NCBI GenBank assembly: GCA_031404455.1
Contig: JANNHP010000245.1
Coordinates: forward strand, 1-6,861
Length of the DNA: 6,861 bases
Direction of reading: 5' to 3'
Source: JANNHP01 sp031404455
Lineage (GTDB): Bacteria > Planctomycetota > JAJSAM01 > JAJVHW01
Below, piece by piece: positions 6,149 through 6,861 of this stretch; position 1 is the stretch's first letter; each line of letters opens with the position of its first letter. Below the pieces are notes generated by a model. That model saw nothing but the letters and a program-made list of their open reading frames with translations, was not told the DNA's origin and ran no database searches. Both the position numbers and the translations under genes were made by a program.

Positions 6149-6861
6149 TGGATCGAGAACGTTGCGCGGAGCGCCTCGAACTCGGGCATCGACGACTGGC
6201 CGTGGAGCGCGATCTCGGCCAGCGCGCGGCCCGTGAGCGGCGCGAACTTGAAGGCGTGTCCCGAACAGGCCGATCCGACCACGATCCGCGGTTCGTCGGG
6301 CAGCGCGCCGACGACGAAGTCCTCGGTCGGCGTGTTCGTGTAGAGGCAGGTCTCGGCCCCGACGCGGCGCTCGATTCGCACCGCGAGCTCGCGGTCGAGG
6401 AACTCCCGGAGCTCGCCGAGCGACTTCTCGTCCGGCTCGCGCGAGACCGTCTCCGGGTCCTCGTCGCGCAAGCTCGTCACGTGCTGCGCGGCCTTGATGC
6501 CGTCGCGCCCGAACGAGGGGAGCCCGTAGTGGAAGTCGTTGACGGTGGCGCCCATCCGGCACCAGATCGGGAAGACGCCGAGCCGCGCCGCCGCCGCGCC
6601 GCCCTCGATCTCGAAGTAGCCGATCGACTGCCGCGCGACGGCGAGCCGTGGCGCGAGACGCGGGACGAGCCGCGACATCCACGCGCCCGCGGTGACGATC
6701 ACGCGGCCCGCGTCGAACGCCCCGCGGTCCGTCGTCACCTCGACGTGCCCCGGCTTCGGCTCGATCCCGAGCACGCGCGTCTCGTCGACGACCTCCACGC
6801 CGGCAGCGCGCACGAGCGTCTCGAGCGACTCGATCGTGTCCGCCGCGGCGACGAGGCCCGC
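6136..6861 (-). CDS. Monomeric sarcosine oxidase/DAO-family FAD oxidoreductase, C-terminal part (5' end beyond right edge)
   Basis: The 241 visible residues match the C-terminal two thirds of the monomeric sarcosine oxidase / N-methyl-tryptophan oxidase family (usually about 380-390 aa), so the GxGxxG dinucleotide-binding start lies outside the window. Visible landmarks, counting from the codon at 6861, are AGRVIVTAGAW near the second FAD-contacting strand, CLYTNTPTEDFVVG, and VVGSACSGHAFKFAPLTGRALA. Cys199 of the fragment (codon 6267-6265) occupies the position of the cysteine that binds FAD covalently in monomeric sarcosine oxidase (CSGHGFKF in that enzyme). The expected reaction is oxidative demethylation or oxidation of an N-methyl or secondary amino acid with H2O2 release; the substrate is not determinable. 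The GTG at 6813 is internal, not the start, because homologous sequence (AGLVAAADTIESLETL) continues to the edge. The last codons (G-R-T) and the stop lie in the palindrome. Confidence 0.9.
   Translation of the reverse strand, partial: AGLVAAADTIESLETLVRAAGVEVVDETRVLGIEPKPGHVEVTTDRGAFDAGRVIVTAGAWMSRLVPRLAPRLAVARQSIGYFEIEGGAAAARLGVFPIWCRMGATVNDFHYGLPSFGRDGIKAAQHVTSLRDEDPETVSREPDEKSLGELREFLDRELAVRIERRVGAETCLYTNTPTEDFVVGALPDEPRIVVGSACSGHAFKFAPLTGRALAEIALHGQSSMPEFEALRATFSIQGRT

Overview
The window is high-GC DNA (about two thirds G+C by eye) with strong G/C third-position bias and long spurious antisense ORFs. It carries five protein genes and one large palindromic repeat. From left to right these are: the first half of a UvrA-family excinuclease gene on the minus strand (cut by the left edge); a 195-bp divergent intergenic region; three plus-strand genes that look like one transcription unit; and the C-terminal part of a monomeric sarcosine oxidase-like flavoenzyme on the minus strand (cut by the right edge). 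No rRNA, tRNA, CRISPR array, transposase or phage gene was seen. The secreted DUF1570-like peptidase/TPR style and the UvrA variant recall Planctomycetota or a neighbouring environmental phylum. That is an inference from gene style only.

The plus-strand unit begins with an exported 557-aa protein: a PsbP-like N-terminal domain followed by a domain that resembles a gluzincin peptidase fold without its zinc-binding residues. Its stop codon overlaps the start codon of the next gene (ATGA). That next gene encodes an exported 511-aa DUF1570-like metallopeptidase with an intact HExxH and a C-terminal TPR-like region. Thus a probable pseudopeptidase and a probable active peptidase of the same general fold are translationally coupled. 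After a 37-bp gap comes a HupE/UreJ_2-type membrane protein with a signal peptide, a large extracytoplasmic domain and a histidine-rich multi-pass C-terminal half. All three products are predicted to be exported or membrane-inserted, so they probably act at the envelope. No pathway can be assigned.

The most striking non-genic feature is at 6080-6148, between two convergent genes. It is a palindrome with two perfect 29-nt arms and an 11-nt centre. Each arm supplies the last three codons and the stop codon of the gene running into it, so the HupE-like protein and the sarcosine oxidase-like protein both end in the identical residues G-R-T. This fits insertion of a mobile REP/MITE-like element exactly at the junction of the two reading frames. 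It may also act as a bidirectional terminator.

A second oddity is at the 5' end of the uvrA-like gene. No in-frame ATG precedes the conserved region, and the frame runs through a 6/12-bp tandem repeat that encodes a Pro/Ala/Ser-rich extension.
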